Source of the DNA: a bacterium
Lineage (GTDB): Bacteria > Pseudomonadota > Alphaproteobacteria > Rhizobiales > Xanthobacteraceae
Direction of reading: 5' to 3'
Assembly: GCA_029946075.1 (NCBI GenBank)
Contig: JAQSDT010000683.1
Location: forward strand, 1 to 20,971
Length of the DNA: 20,971 nt
In this document: one piece after another, positions 14,577-20,971 of the stretch
How the letters are laid out: every line of letters starts with the position of its first letter
Numbering within the stretch: the first letter of the stretch is position 1
Translations under genes and position numbers: made by a program
The notes under the pieces: generated by a model
The model's database searches: none
Told to the model about the DNA's origin: nothing
Seen by the model: the letters and a program-made list of their open reading frames with translations, nothing else

Positions 14577-15943
14577 TCGCGACCCGAAGATGCGGCCACC
14601 GGGCCAGGGCCTGTTCGCTCGCGGAAGACGGCGTAAATCAGAAGGCCTGAAAACATGATCAAAATACCAAGGGCCGACTGCAATGGCCGTTCGGTCAAAA
14701 GATAGTACATCATGAAGCCGGTCACGAGCAGGAAAACCACAGGGGTCACCGGGTATCCCCAGGCGCGATAGGGCCGCGGCAGATCGGGATGCGTGATGCG
14801 CAGCTTGATGACGCCGAGCACGGTGAAGAACGAACAGAACAGCAGCGAGAACTGGATGAAGTCGAGCACCGCCTCGAAGCTGCGCGTGAACAGCATCAGG
14901 CTGGCGATCGTGAGCTGGAACAGGATGGCGTAGGCCGGCGCACCGCCGGTCGAGCGGCGCGAAAACGGCCGCAGCACCGGAATATCCTCGCCCATCGTCA
15001 TCATGACGCGCGGCCCGATCCACATCATCGCGCTGATCGAGGAGATCAGCCCGAAGCAGATCATGGCGCCGACGATACGGCCGCCGAATTCGCCGAAGAT
15101 GTAGCTGCCGGAAATGCGGGCGACGTCGAGTTGCCCCGCGAGCTTGTCGATCGGCGCGGTGTGCATGAACACGACATTGAGCGCGACATAGAGCACCAGC
15201 ACGATCAGCGTGCCGAAGAACATCGCGCGCGGCACGTTGCGCTCCGGCGATTTCATCTCGCCGATGATGTAGGTCGCCGCATTCCAGCCCGAGAACGAAT
15301 ACATCACGAAGACGAGGCTGATGGCGAACGGCGCGCTGACGACGTGGGAGAAGTCGGAGGCCTGCGGGGTGAACGACACCGGCTGCGCCGTGCCGACGAC
15401 GAAGCCGCAGGCCAGGAACGCCACGATCAGCAGCACCTTCAGGATGGTCGCGACCAGCTGGAAGGTCGACGAATGCCGGACGCCCGTGAGTTGCACCAGC
15501 GACACCAGCCAGACCACGGCGATCGCCAGCGCCAGTGGCGGCGCGTTGGGGAAGACCGACTTGCCGTACTCGCCGAACGCCATGGCGGCCAGGGCCACCG
15601 GCGCCGCGAAGCCGACGGTGGCCGATACCCAGCCCGCCACGAAACCGAAGGCCGGGTGGAAGGCCCGGCCGAGGAAATTGTACTCGCCGCTCGAGCGCGG
15701 AAACATCGCGCCCAGCTCACCATAGGAGAACACCCCGCACAGCGCGACGATGCCGCCGATGGTCCACAGCAGCACGATGGAGAAGCCCGAGGGGATGTCC
15801 TTGACCTGAAAGCCGAGGCTGGTGAAGACGCCGACACCGACCATGTCGGCCACCACGATCGCGACCGCGACCAGCACTGAAACGGTGGAACCGCCGCCGG
15901 GGAGACCCGGTACAGCCGCGCGTTCCGTCTCTGATGCCGCCAT
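14573..15943 (-). CDS. APC-family amino acid permease
   Basis: This 456-residue inner-membrane transporter has about 12 hydrophobic segments. It carries family signatures: GVGVFTSLG in the first helix, 'YGELGAMFPRSSGEYNFLGRA' type sequence after the second, and 'GWNAATYIIGEMKSPERNVPRA' type sequence near the sixth. These match the amino acid/polyamine/organocation superfamily, and the substrate cannot be read from sequence. The frame opens at 15970, but the ATG at 15943 has GAAGG about 12 bases upstream and starts a typical polar N-terminus. The leader holds a perfect hairpin GCCTGCA-TGG-TGCAGGC (15979-15995) and a CtrA-type box 77 bases before the start. It is the first gene of a two-gene unit with the exported 407-residue protein. 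Confidence 0.9.
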   Translation of the reverse strand: MAASETERAAVPGLPGGGSTVSVLVAVAIVVADMVGVGVFTSLGFQVKDIPSGFSIVLLWTIGGIVALCGVFSYGELGAMFPRSSGEYNFLGRAFHPAFGFVAGWVSATVGFAAPVALAAMAFGEYGKSVFPNAPPLALAIAVVWLVSLVQLTGVRHSSTFQLVATILKVLLIVAFLACGFVVGTAQPVSFTPQASDFSHVVSAPFAISLVFVMYSFSGWNAATYIIGEMKSPERNVPRAMFFGTLIVLVLYVALNVVFMHTAPIDKLAGQLDVARISGSYIFGEFGGRIVGAMICFGLISSISAMMWIGPRVMMTMGEDIPVLRPFSRRSTGGAPAYAILFQLTIASLMLFTRSFEAVLDFIQFSLLFCSFFTVLGVIKLRITHPDLPRPYRAWGYPVTPVVFLLVTGFMMYYLLTERPLQSALGILIMFSGLLIYAVFRERTGPGPVAASSGRE

Positions 15944-16019
15944 GTCGGTTCGTACCTTCAGCCGCCGCACGCCTGAACGCCTGCATGGTGCAGGCTGGCG
16001 TCGCCCAATTCAAGCAGCG

Positions 16020-16034
16020 TTAACAATGGTTTAA
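16020..16034 (-). promoter_or_regulatory. CtrA-type box in the permease/hydrolase gap
   Basis: TTAA-CAATGGT-TTAA matches the CtrA consensus exactly. It lies 77 bases upstream of the permease start and 172 bases before the divergent hydrolase. Its closeness to the permease suggests control of that gene. Confidence 0.55.
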
Positions 16035-16101
16035 AATGGGACATCAAATCGGTTTCATAATACCGGCGACGACCTGACCCCGCCACCGGACCACTACTGG
16101 A

Positions 16102-16141
16102 TTGCGAAAACATCGTGTCGGTCCCACAATCGCGACACGAT
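16102..16141 (+). promoter_or_regulatory. Candidate hydrolase promoter overlapped by a perfect dyad
   Basis: TTGCGA (16102-16107), a 17-base spacer and CACAAT (16125-16130) form a plausible sigma-70 promoter, each box at 4 of 6. A perfect inverted repeat ATCGTGTCG (16112-16120) / CGACACGAT (16133-16141), with arm centres 21 bases apart, spans the spacer and -10. This is the layout of a repressor operator. Confidence 0.4.
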
Positions 16142-16157
16142 TGCATGGTCTCCTAAG

Positions 16158-16190
16158 AGCTTCCGGAGGTGGGGAGTTTTTCCGGAAGCT
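16158..16190 (+). other. Perfect 10-bp hairpin in the hydrolase leader
   Basis: AGCTTCCGGA (16158-16167) pairs exactly with TCCGGAAGCT (16181-16190) around a 13-base loop. The 5' arm and loop contain GGAGGT and GGGGAG, the only strong ribosome-binding-type sequences before the hydrolase start at 16206. Confidence 0.55.
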
Positions 16191-16205
16191 TAACGATGGA
16201 TCCCT

Positions 16206-17558
16206 ATGCAAGACGGATCTTTGGGCGATCCTTGGGGCAGCGGGTGGATGGTCGGAGCTAATCCGAAGTTCATAGCGGTTGATCGGCCGGGCCGGGCCCA
16301 GCGCCCGGCAAGGCAGCGCCGCGACCTGCCCGCTCGATGGCACTGGGCCGCGATGGCTGCCCTCTTCGTGCCGCTGTCTCTCGTCCTGGTTCAATGCGGC
16401 AAGGCGCCCAACGCCGGCGCGATCGCCGCCAATGCCGAGGGCGCGCGGTCGAACGTCGCCAAGACCACCGCGGCGAGCTTCGACGATCGTTTCCCGCAGC
16501 CGCAATTCGCCGACCGCTTCCCGACCGCCAATGAAAGCCTGCCGCAGGTGCAGCGACAGGTCGCGCTGGCGCCGCAGCAGCGCACGGTACGAACCGAGCA
16601 GGTGCGGGTCGCCTCGCTGGGGCCGGCGCTCGACCTGCCCCGCCCGAGCGAACGCGAAGAACTGACCAGGCTGGTCAGCATGAAATCCTCGGCCTTCCCT
16701 TATTTCGGCACCAATCCGCGTTCGGAAGAGCCGTTCCTCAACATCTCCAAGGGCGACCGCAAGGGCCGCCGCAGCTATAACGGCCGCGTCTATTGGCAGG
16801 ACGAGACCTACAACGACAGCCGCGTGCTGGTGCACGTCCCCGAGACGTTCAACGCCCGCAAGCCGGGCGTGATCGTGGTGTTCTTCCACGGCAACGGCGC
16901 GACGCTGGAGCGCGACGTCCGCGACCGGCAAATGGTGCCACAGCAGATTTCGGATTCCGGGGTCAACGCCGTGCTGCTCGCGCCGCAGCTTGCGGTGAAC
17001 GCCGCCGATTCCAGCGCCGGCAAGTTCTGGGAGCCGAACGGCTTCAAGCGCTTCATGGATGAATCGGCCAGCCACCTCGCCCGCCTCACCGGCGATCCCA
17101 AATCGGCGCAGGCCTTCGCCAACATGCCGATCGTGATCGTCGGCTACAGCGGCGGCTTCCTGCCGGCCGCCTGGAGCCTCGAGGTCGGCGGCGTGACCTC
17201 GCGCGTCCGCGGCGTGTTCCTGCTCGATGCGGTCTATGGCGAACTCGACAAGTTCGCGACCTGGATCGAAAAGAACCGGAGCGGCTTCTTCGTCAGTTCC
17301 TACACCCGCTACACCAAGCGGCGCGACCTCGAACTGATGGAAATGCTCCGCGACAAGGGCATCACCGTGACCGAACACATGGACGGACCGTTGCGCCCGG
17401 GCAGCGTGGTGTTCGTGCAGACGCCTGATGGTATCACCCACCGCGATTACGTCACCCACGCCTGGACCGAACATCCGGTCAAGGAAGTGCTGGTCAAGAT
17501 GGCGGCCTCGCCGGCGCTGACGCGCATGGCCAGCGCGCCCTGGGCGGCGAACCGGTAA
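16206..17558 (+). CDS. Membrane-anchored alpha/beta hydrolase
   Basis: This 450-residue protein has a long basic N-terminus (1-46, eleven Arg), a hydrophobic segment AAMAALFVPLSLVLVQC (48-64) ending in a lipobox-like LVQC, a low-complexity linker (65-160) and an alpha/beta-hydrolase domain (about 205-430). The domain shows FFHGNG (226-231, oxyanion region), nucleophile S315 in VGYSGGF, candidate acid D341 in FLLDAVYG and candidate base H412 or H418 in 'THRDYVTHAW'. The substrate is unknown. A lipoprotein is possible, but the unusually long n-region argues for a simple membrane anchor. The start is uncertain: ATG at 16248 would remove 14 residues. Two hairpins and a candidate promoter lie upstream. 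Confidence 0.85.
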   Translation: MQDGSLGDPWGSGWMVGANPKFIAVDRPGRAQRPARQRRDLPARWHWAAMAALFVPLSLVLVQCGKAPNAGAIAANAEGARSNVAKTTAASFDDRFPQPQFADRFPTANESLPQVQRQVALAPQQRTVRTEQVRVASLGPALDLPRPSEREELTRLVSMKSSAFPYFGTNPRSEEPFLNISKGDRKGRRSYNGRVYWQDETYNDSRVLVHVPETFNARKPGVIVVFFHGNGATLERDVRDRQMVPQQISDSGVNAVLLAPQLAVNAADSSAGKFWEPNGFKRFMDESASHLARLTGDPKSAQAFANMPIVIVGYSGGFLPAAWSLEVGGVTSRVRGVFLLDAVYGELDKFATWIEKNRSGFFVSSYTRYTKRRDLELMEMLRDKGITVTEHMDGPLRPGSVVFVQTPDGITHRDYVTHAWTEHPVKEVLVKMAASPALTRMASAPWAANR

Positions 17559-17565
17559 CCGGTTC
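17549..17565 (+). terminator. Palindrome with the hydrolase stop codon in its loop
   Basis: GAACCGG-TAA-CCGGTTC is a perfect 7-bp hairpin whose three-base loop is the stop codon. A modest T-rich stretch (ATTCTTTC) follows, so it could end the transcript. Confidence 0.35.
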
Positions 17566-17693
17566 CTGCATTCTTTCAACGCGACCGAATTGTGGTGTTG
17601 ATGGCCGCACAAACGGCAACGCTTTGCGTTGTACGGCGCACGCTCCCGCCATAGGGTGCGGCCATCGGGCGACACAACTTCTGGGGACGGACG

Positions 17694-18020
17694 TTGCGGG
17701 AAGGCTTATACACAGCTGAATTCCATACCGTACATGGGACCGGCACCGGCGTGATCTACGCCGTCAACGGCAAGCTGCGCGGCGGCAATTCCGCTTTCGC
17801 CTTCCTCGGCAACTACACCGAAAAGCCCGACGGCATCCACGTCAAGGTGACGACGCAGCGCCACAACGCCGATCCCGCGTTCAAACCGCTGTTCGGCAGC
17901 GACATGATCACGCTGACGCTCAAGGGTACCGACAACGGCAACATGGTCGACTTCGAAGGCGCCCCGCTGCAACTGCCCGGCGTGACCTTCAAGGCGATCC
18001 TGACGTGGATATCGGACTAG
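17694..18020 (+). CDS. GrlR-like small protein
   Basis: This 108-residue protein resembles the GrlR fold, a small beta-rich domain first known from a negative regulator of type III secretion. The match is in the pattern: MREGLYTAEFHT, then GTGVIYAVNGKLRGGNSAF, then LGNYTEKPDG, as in GrlR's strand order. Alphaproteobacterial relatives are common, and their role is not established. The start is TTG at 17694, with GGGGACGG just upstream; it gives the 'REGLY' beginning typical of relatives. There is no signal peptide and no type III secretion gene in the window. A short hairpin CAACGC-TTT-GCGTTG (17617-17631) lies in its leader. It stands 135 bases after the hydrolase and 244 before thrS. Confidence 0.7.
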   Translation: MREGLYTAEFHTVHGTGTGVIYAVNGKLRGGNSAFAFLGNYTEKPDGIHVKVTTQRHNADPAFKPLFGSDMITLTLKGTDNGNMVDFEGAPLQLPGVTFKAILTWISD

Positions 18021-18183
18021 GCCACGTCCACGCAGATGCCGCGCGGGGCCTGGTGAAGATCACCTCTACTGCCGCAAGCGCGACAAGCGCCACGGCAACA
18101 TAGCCGTATGATTGATTTGATGCCGCAAAGCGGCTTCGACCGCCCCCCGGGTTTATCGCGCCAATATCTGCAAAATTGCCCGA

Positions 18184-18211
18184 TTGCAGGAGCCGAATCC
18201 CCTGCTATACC
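18184..18211 (+). promoter_or_regulatory. Candidate thrS promoter
   Basis: TTGCAG (18184-18189), a 16-base spacer and TATACC (18206-18211) form a plausible sigma-70 promoter, giving a leader of about 45 bases. The rest of the 244-base gap shows only a small hairpin GCCGC-AAA-GCGGC (18122-18134) and no recognisable riboswitch. Confidence 0.35.
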
Positions 18212-18264
18212 GCTGTTCCCGCTTACCTGCGCTCGTTCGCAGGAGTGAGCATTAGGAGACTGAT

Positions 18265-20313
18265 ATGCCTGACCAGAATACGCCCGCATCGGGATTCCAA
18301 TTTGGCCTTGCCAACCTCAAACCAGCCGAACCCGAAATGAAGGTCACCGTCACCTTCCCCGATGGCGCCAGGCGCGAATATCCGAAGGACACCACCGGCT
18401 TCGACATCGCCAAGGGCATCTCGCCGTCGCTGGCCAAGCGCACGGTCGCGATGGCGCTCGACGGCGTGGTCGCCGATCTCAACGATCCCGTTTCGAGCGA
18501 TGCGAAGATCGAGCTGATCAACCGCGACGACCCCCGCGCGCTGGAACTGATCCGGCATGACGCGGCGCATGTGCTGGCGGAAGCCGTGCAGGCGCTGTGG
18601 CCGGGCACGCAGGTCACGATCGGCCCGGTCATCGAGAACGGTTTCTATTACGACTTCTTCCGCAACGAGCCGTTCACGCCGGAAGATTTCGCCGCGATCG
18701 AGAAAAAGATGCGCGAGATCATCGCGCGCGACAAGCCGTTCACCAAGGAAGTCTGGTCGCGCGACAAGACCAAGCAGGTGTTCCGCGACAAGGGCGAGGC
18801 TTTCAAGGTCGAGCTGGTCGATGCCATCCCCGGCGACGAGCCGATCAAGATCTATTTCCAGGGCGACTGGTTCGACCTCTGCCGCGGACCGCATATGAGT
18901 TCGACCGGCAAGATCGGGAACGCCTTCAAATTGATGAAGGTGGCCGGCGCGTACTGGCGTGGCGATTCCAACAACCCGATGCTGACGCGCATCTACGGCA
19001 CCGCGTTCGCCAAGCAGGAAGAGCTCGACGCCTACCTCAAGCAGATCGAGGAAGCCGAGAAGCGCGATCACCGCAGGCTCGGCCGCGAACTCGACCTGTT
19101 CCACTTCCAGGAAGAAGGCCCCGGCGTGGTGTTCTGGCACCCGAAGGGCTGGACCATCTTCCAGGCCTTGATCGCCTATATGCGCCGCCGCCTGACCGGC
19201 GATTACAGCGAGGTCAATGCGCCGCAGATCCTCGACAAGGTGCTGTGGGAGACGTCCGGCCACTGGGACTGGTACCGCGAGAACATGTTCGCGGCGCAGT
19301 CGGCCGGCGACGAGGCCGAGGACAAGCGCTGGTTTGCGCTCAAGCCGATGAACTGCCCCGGCCACGTCCAGATCTTCAAGCACGGCCTGAAGAGCTACCG
19401 CGACCTGCCGCTGCGCCTCGCCGAATTCGGCGTGGTGCATCGCTACGAGCCATCGGGCGCGATGCACGGCCTGATGCGCGTGCGCGGTTTTACGCAGGAC
19501 GACGCGCATGTGTTCTGCACGGAAGCCCAGCTCGCCGACGAGTGCCTGAAGATCAACGACCTGATCCTGTCGACCTATGCCGATTTCGGCTTCGACGGCG
19601 AACTCACGGTCAAGCTGTCGACGCGGCCCGACAAGCGCGTCGGCACCGACGAGATGTGGGATCATGCCGAGCGCGTGATGGCCACCGTGCTGGCGGAAAT
19701 CCAGGCCAGCGGCAGCAACCGGATCAAGACCGCGATCAATCCCGGCGAAGGCGCGTTCTACGGGCCGAAGTTCGAATACGTGCTGCGCGATGCCATCGGC
19801 CGCGACTGGCAATGCGGCACCACGCAGGTCGATTTCAATCTGCCGGAGCGCTTCGGCGCATTCTATATCGATGCCGACGGTTCGAAGAAGACGCCGGTCA
19901 TGGTGCATCGGGCGATCTGCGGCTCGATGGAGCGCTACATCGGCATTCTGATCGAGCACTTCGCCGGCAATTTCCCGCTCTGGCTGGCGCCGACCCAGGT
20001 CGTGGTCACGACCATCACCTCCGAAGGCGATGAATACGCCAAGGTGGTCGCGGCGGCCGCGCGGCGCGCGGGTCTGCGCGTCGAGATCGACCTGCGCAAC
20101 GAGAAGATCAACTACAAGGTCCGCGAGCACTCGCTGGCCAAGATCCCTGCGCTTCTCGTCGTCGGCAAGAAGGAAGCCGAAAGCCACTCGGTCTCGATCC
20201 GCCGGCTCGGCAGCGACGGCCAGAAGGTGATGCCGACCGACGAGGCGCTGGCAGCCCTGGTCGAGGAAGCCACGCCGCCGGATGTGAAGCGGATGCGCGC
20301 GGCACCCCTCTAG
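18265..20313 (+). CDS. thrS: Threonyl-tRNA synthetase
   Basis: This 682-residue cytoplasmic enzyme charges tRNA-Thr. All domains are present: TGS domain (about 25-86), editing domain with H98 and H102 in RHDAAHVLAEA and C206/H210 in CRGPH, class II catalytic core (about 270-570) and anticodon-binding domain (about 575-672). The zinc ligands are C364 in PMNCPGH, H415 in QDDAHVF and H548 in VMVHRA. Motif 2 is at HRYEPSGAMHG (392-402), and motif 3 is near ICGSMERYIGILIEH. The full editing site suggests that it clears seryl-tRNA-Thr normally. AGGAG sits before the first ATG and supports the 24-residue polar extension ahead of MKVTVTF. It is a single-gene unit closed by a strong hairpin. Confidence 0.98.
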   Translation: MPDQNTPASGFQFGLANLKPAEPEMKVTVTFPDGARREYPKDTTGFDIAKGISPSLAKRTVAMALDGVVADLNDPVSSDAKIELINRDDPRALELIRHDAAHVLAEAVQALWPGTQVTIGPVIENGFYYDFFRNEPFTPEDFAAIEKKMREIIARDKPFTKEVWSRDKTKQVFRDKGEAFKVELVDAIPGDEPIKIYFQGDWFDLCRGPHMSSTGKIGNAFKLMKVAGAYWRGDSNNPMLTRIYGTAFAKQEELDAYLKQIEEAEKRDHRRLGRELDLFHFQEEGPGVVFWHPKGWTIFQALIAYMRRRLTGDYSEVNAPQILDKVLWETSGHWDWYRENMFAAQSAGDEAEDKRWFALKPMNCPGHVQIFKHGLKSYRDLPLRLAEFGVVHRYEPSGAMHGLMRVRGFTQDDAHVFCTEAQLADECLKINDLILSTYADFGFDGELTVKLSTRPDKRVGTDEMWDHAERVMATVLAEIQASGSNRIKTAINPGEGAFYGPKFEYVLRDAIGRDWQCGTTQVDFNLPERFGAFYIDADGSKKTPVMVHRAICGSMERYIGILIEHFAGNFPLWLAPTQVVVTTITSEGDEYAKVVAAAARRAGLRVEIDLRNEKINYKVREHSLAKIPALLVVGKKEAESHSVSIRRLGSDGQKVMPTDEALAALVEEATPPDVKRMRAAPL

Positions 20314-20349
20314 TTTAGAGGGCTGCTAAATCGCCTCGCTTGCCAACGC

Positions 20350-20384
20350 CTGACCGGCTCCCGATATGCCGGTCAGACGTTTTG
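20350..20384 (+). terminator. Rho-independent terminator of thrS
   Basis: CTGACCGGC (20350-20358) pairs perfectly with GCCGGTCAG (20368-20376) around a 9-base loop, followed by ACGTTTTG. It starts 36 bases after the thrS stop. It is the best terminator in the window. Confidence 0.75.
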
Positions 20385-20406
20385 CAAAACGAATTCATGG
20401 ATACCC

Positions 20407-20970
20407 ATGCCCGACGCCATTGAACTCCTGAAGATCCGCCGCTCGGTAAAACCCCGCGAGATGAGCGGCCCCGGTCCTTCGGCCGAAGAGATCGACACCA
20501 TCCTGACCATCGGCGCGCGGGTGCCGGATCACGGCAAGCTGACGCCCTGGCGCTTCATCGTGTTCGAGGGCGACGCCCGCCTCCGCGCCGGCGACGTCAT
20601 CGCGCGGGTGTTTGCGAAGAAGAATCCGTCGGCACCATCAGCCGAGATCGAGATCGAGAAGCGCCGGATGATGGATGCGCCGCTGGTGATCGCGGTCGTG
20701 AGCTTCACCAAGCCGCACCCCAAGGTGCCGGCATGGGAGCAGGAGCTTTCCGCGGGCGCCAGCGCGATGAACATCGTCACCGCGGCCACCGCGCTCGGCT
20801 ACGGCGCCAACTGGCTGACCGGCTGGTTCGCGTTCGACCGTGACGTGCTGGATGGGCTCGGATTGAAGGCGGACGAGAAGCTCGCCGGCTTCATCCATAT
20901 CGGTACGCCCGGCAAGCCCGTGGAAGACCGTCCGCGGCCGGTGCTGTCGGAAATCGTGACGCGGTTCTGA
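20407..20970 (+). CDS. YdjA-like NAD(P)H nitroreductase
   Basis: This 187-residue flavoprotein belongs to the nitroreductase fold, which uses FMN and NAD(P)H to reduce nitro or quinone compounds. The FMN phosphate-binding R11-R12-S13 lies in LKIRRSVKP. PDHGKLTPWRF (40-50) is typical of the small YdjA subfamily. The 'SAMNIVTAATALGYGANWLTGW' region (about 120-141) is the conserved helix and flavin-contact loop. Length matches YdjA-type enzymes, shorter than NfsB. The gene is complete, with its TGA at the edge of the window. No promoter is obvious between the thrS terminator and the start; the true substrate is unknown. Confidence 0.93.
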   Translation: MPDAIELLKIRRSVKPREMSGPGPSAEEIDTILTIGARVPDHGKLTPWRFIVFEGDARLRAGDVIARVFAKKNPSAPSAEIEIEKRRMMDAPLVIAVVSFTKPHPKVPAWEQELSAGASAMNIVTAATALGYGANWLTGWFAFDRDVLDGLGLKADEKLAGFIHIGTPGKPVEDRPRPVLSEIVTRF

Positions 20971-20971
20971 T

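Noticed and set aside
14577..15023. N-terminal extension of the exported 407-residue protein
   Set aside because: The open frame continues into the permease gene, but these codons are the permease read out of frame. The signal peptide starts at 14576.
14789..15880. 363-codon open frame antisense to the permease
   Set aside because: Extremely Asp/Arg/His-rich with no domain; typical complement of hydrophobic codons in a membrane protein gene.
16044..17675. 543-codon open frame antisense to the hydrolase
   Set aside because: Same high-GC shadow effect. It would also run across the hydrolase promoter and both leader hairpins.
18021..18264. Possible T-box or other riboswitch before thrS
   Set aside because: No T-box sequence, no antiterminator pairing and no terminator before the gene. 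Only a small GCCGC/GCGGC hairpin is visible, and T-boxes are not known for alphaproteobacterial thrS.
18223..20187. 654-codon open frame antisense to thrS
   Set aside because: Shadow of the well-conserved threonyl-tRNA synthetase gene; no recognisable domain and no ribosome binding site.
1..20971. CRISPR array, tRNA, rRNA, insertion sequence, prophage or defence system
   Set aside because: I saw no regularly spaced direct repeats, no cloverleaf with a CCA or TTCGA arm in any gap, and no transposase, integrase or toxin-antitoxin-like gene.

Overview
The window reads as a chromosomal segment of a high-GC alphaproteobacterium, most likely Bradyrhizobium or a close relative (Nitrobacteraceae). 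Reasons: strongly G/C-biased third codon positions, the YidD variant with 'CRHLPTCSVYGDEA', a DUF2336 protein, a GrlR-like small protein, the FecR-like/CHASE2-cyclase pair, and short palindromic intergenic repeats of a kind I recall from Bradyrhizobium. The genus is an inference; there is no rRNA in the window.

Layout, left to right. (1) 135-1721 (-): exported S10 serine carboxypeptidase-like protein. (2) 2015-4859 (+): secreted FecR-like protein followed by a membrane-bound CHASE2 class III adenylate cyclase. (3) 4996-5775 (+): NAD kinase. (4) 5904-7049 (+): CheY-like response regulator and an Hpt phosphotransfer protein, with no kinase nearby. (5) 7212-9713 (-): DUF2336 protein and a transglycosylase-fold (SLT) protein, each with CtrA-like sites upstream. 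(6) 9829-10990 (-): hisI and folE, divergent from (7) 11255-11710 (+), a NifU/IscU-type scaffold-like protein. (8) 11826-12743 (-): exported ClpP/crotonase-fold protein, divergent from (9) 12981-13334 (+), yidD. (10) 13353-15943 (-): APC amino-acid permease translationally coupled to an unrecognised exported protein. (11) 16206-17558 (+): membrane-anchored alpha/beta hydrolase. (12) 17694-18020 (+): GrlR-like protein. (13) 18265-20313 (+): thrS. (14) 20407-20970 (+): YdjA-like nitroreductase.

Most genes are housekeeping or conserved accessory genes, and I see no phage, insertion sequence, CRISPR array, tRNA or defence cluster. The intergenic DNA is the less ordinary part. Two perfect TTAA-N7-TTAA (CtrA-type) boxes sit upstream of the SLT gene and the permease gene, and two near-matches sit upstream of the DUF2336 gene, suggesting cell-cycle or motility control. 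Three distinct palindromic repeat elements fill gaps at gene 3' ends; in one, the stem differences between its two arms are compensatory. The 262-base gap before the hydrolase holds two long perfect dyads, one overlapping a plausible promoter.

Likely working units are: FecR-like sensor plus CHASE2 cyclase; response regulator plus Hpt; permease plus exported partner; and a folE-hisI operon. None of these pairings is proved by sequence alone.
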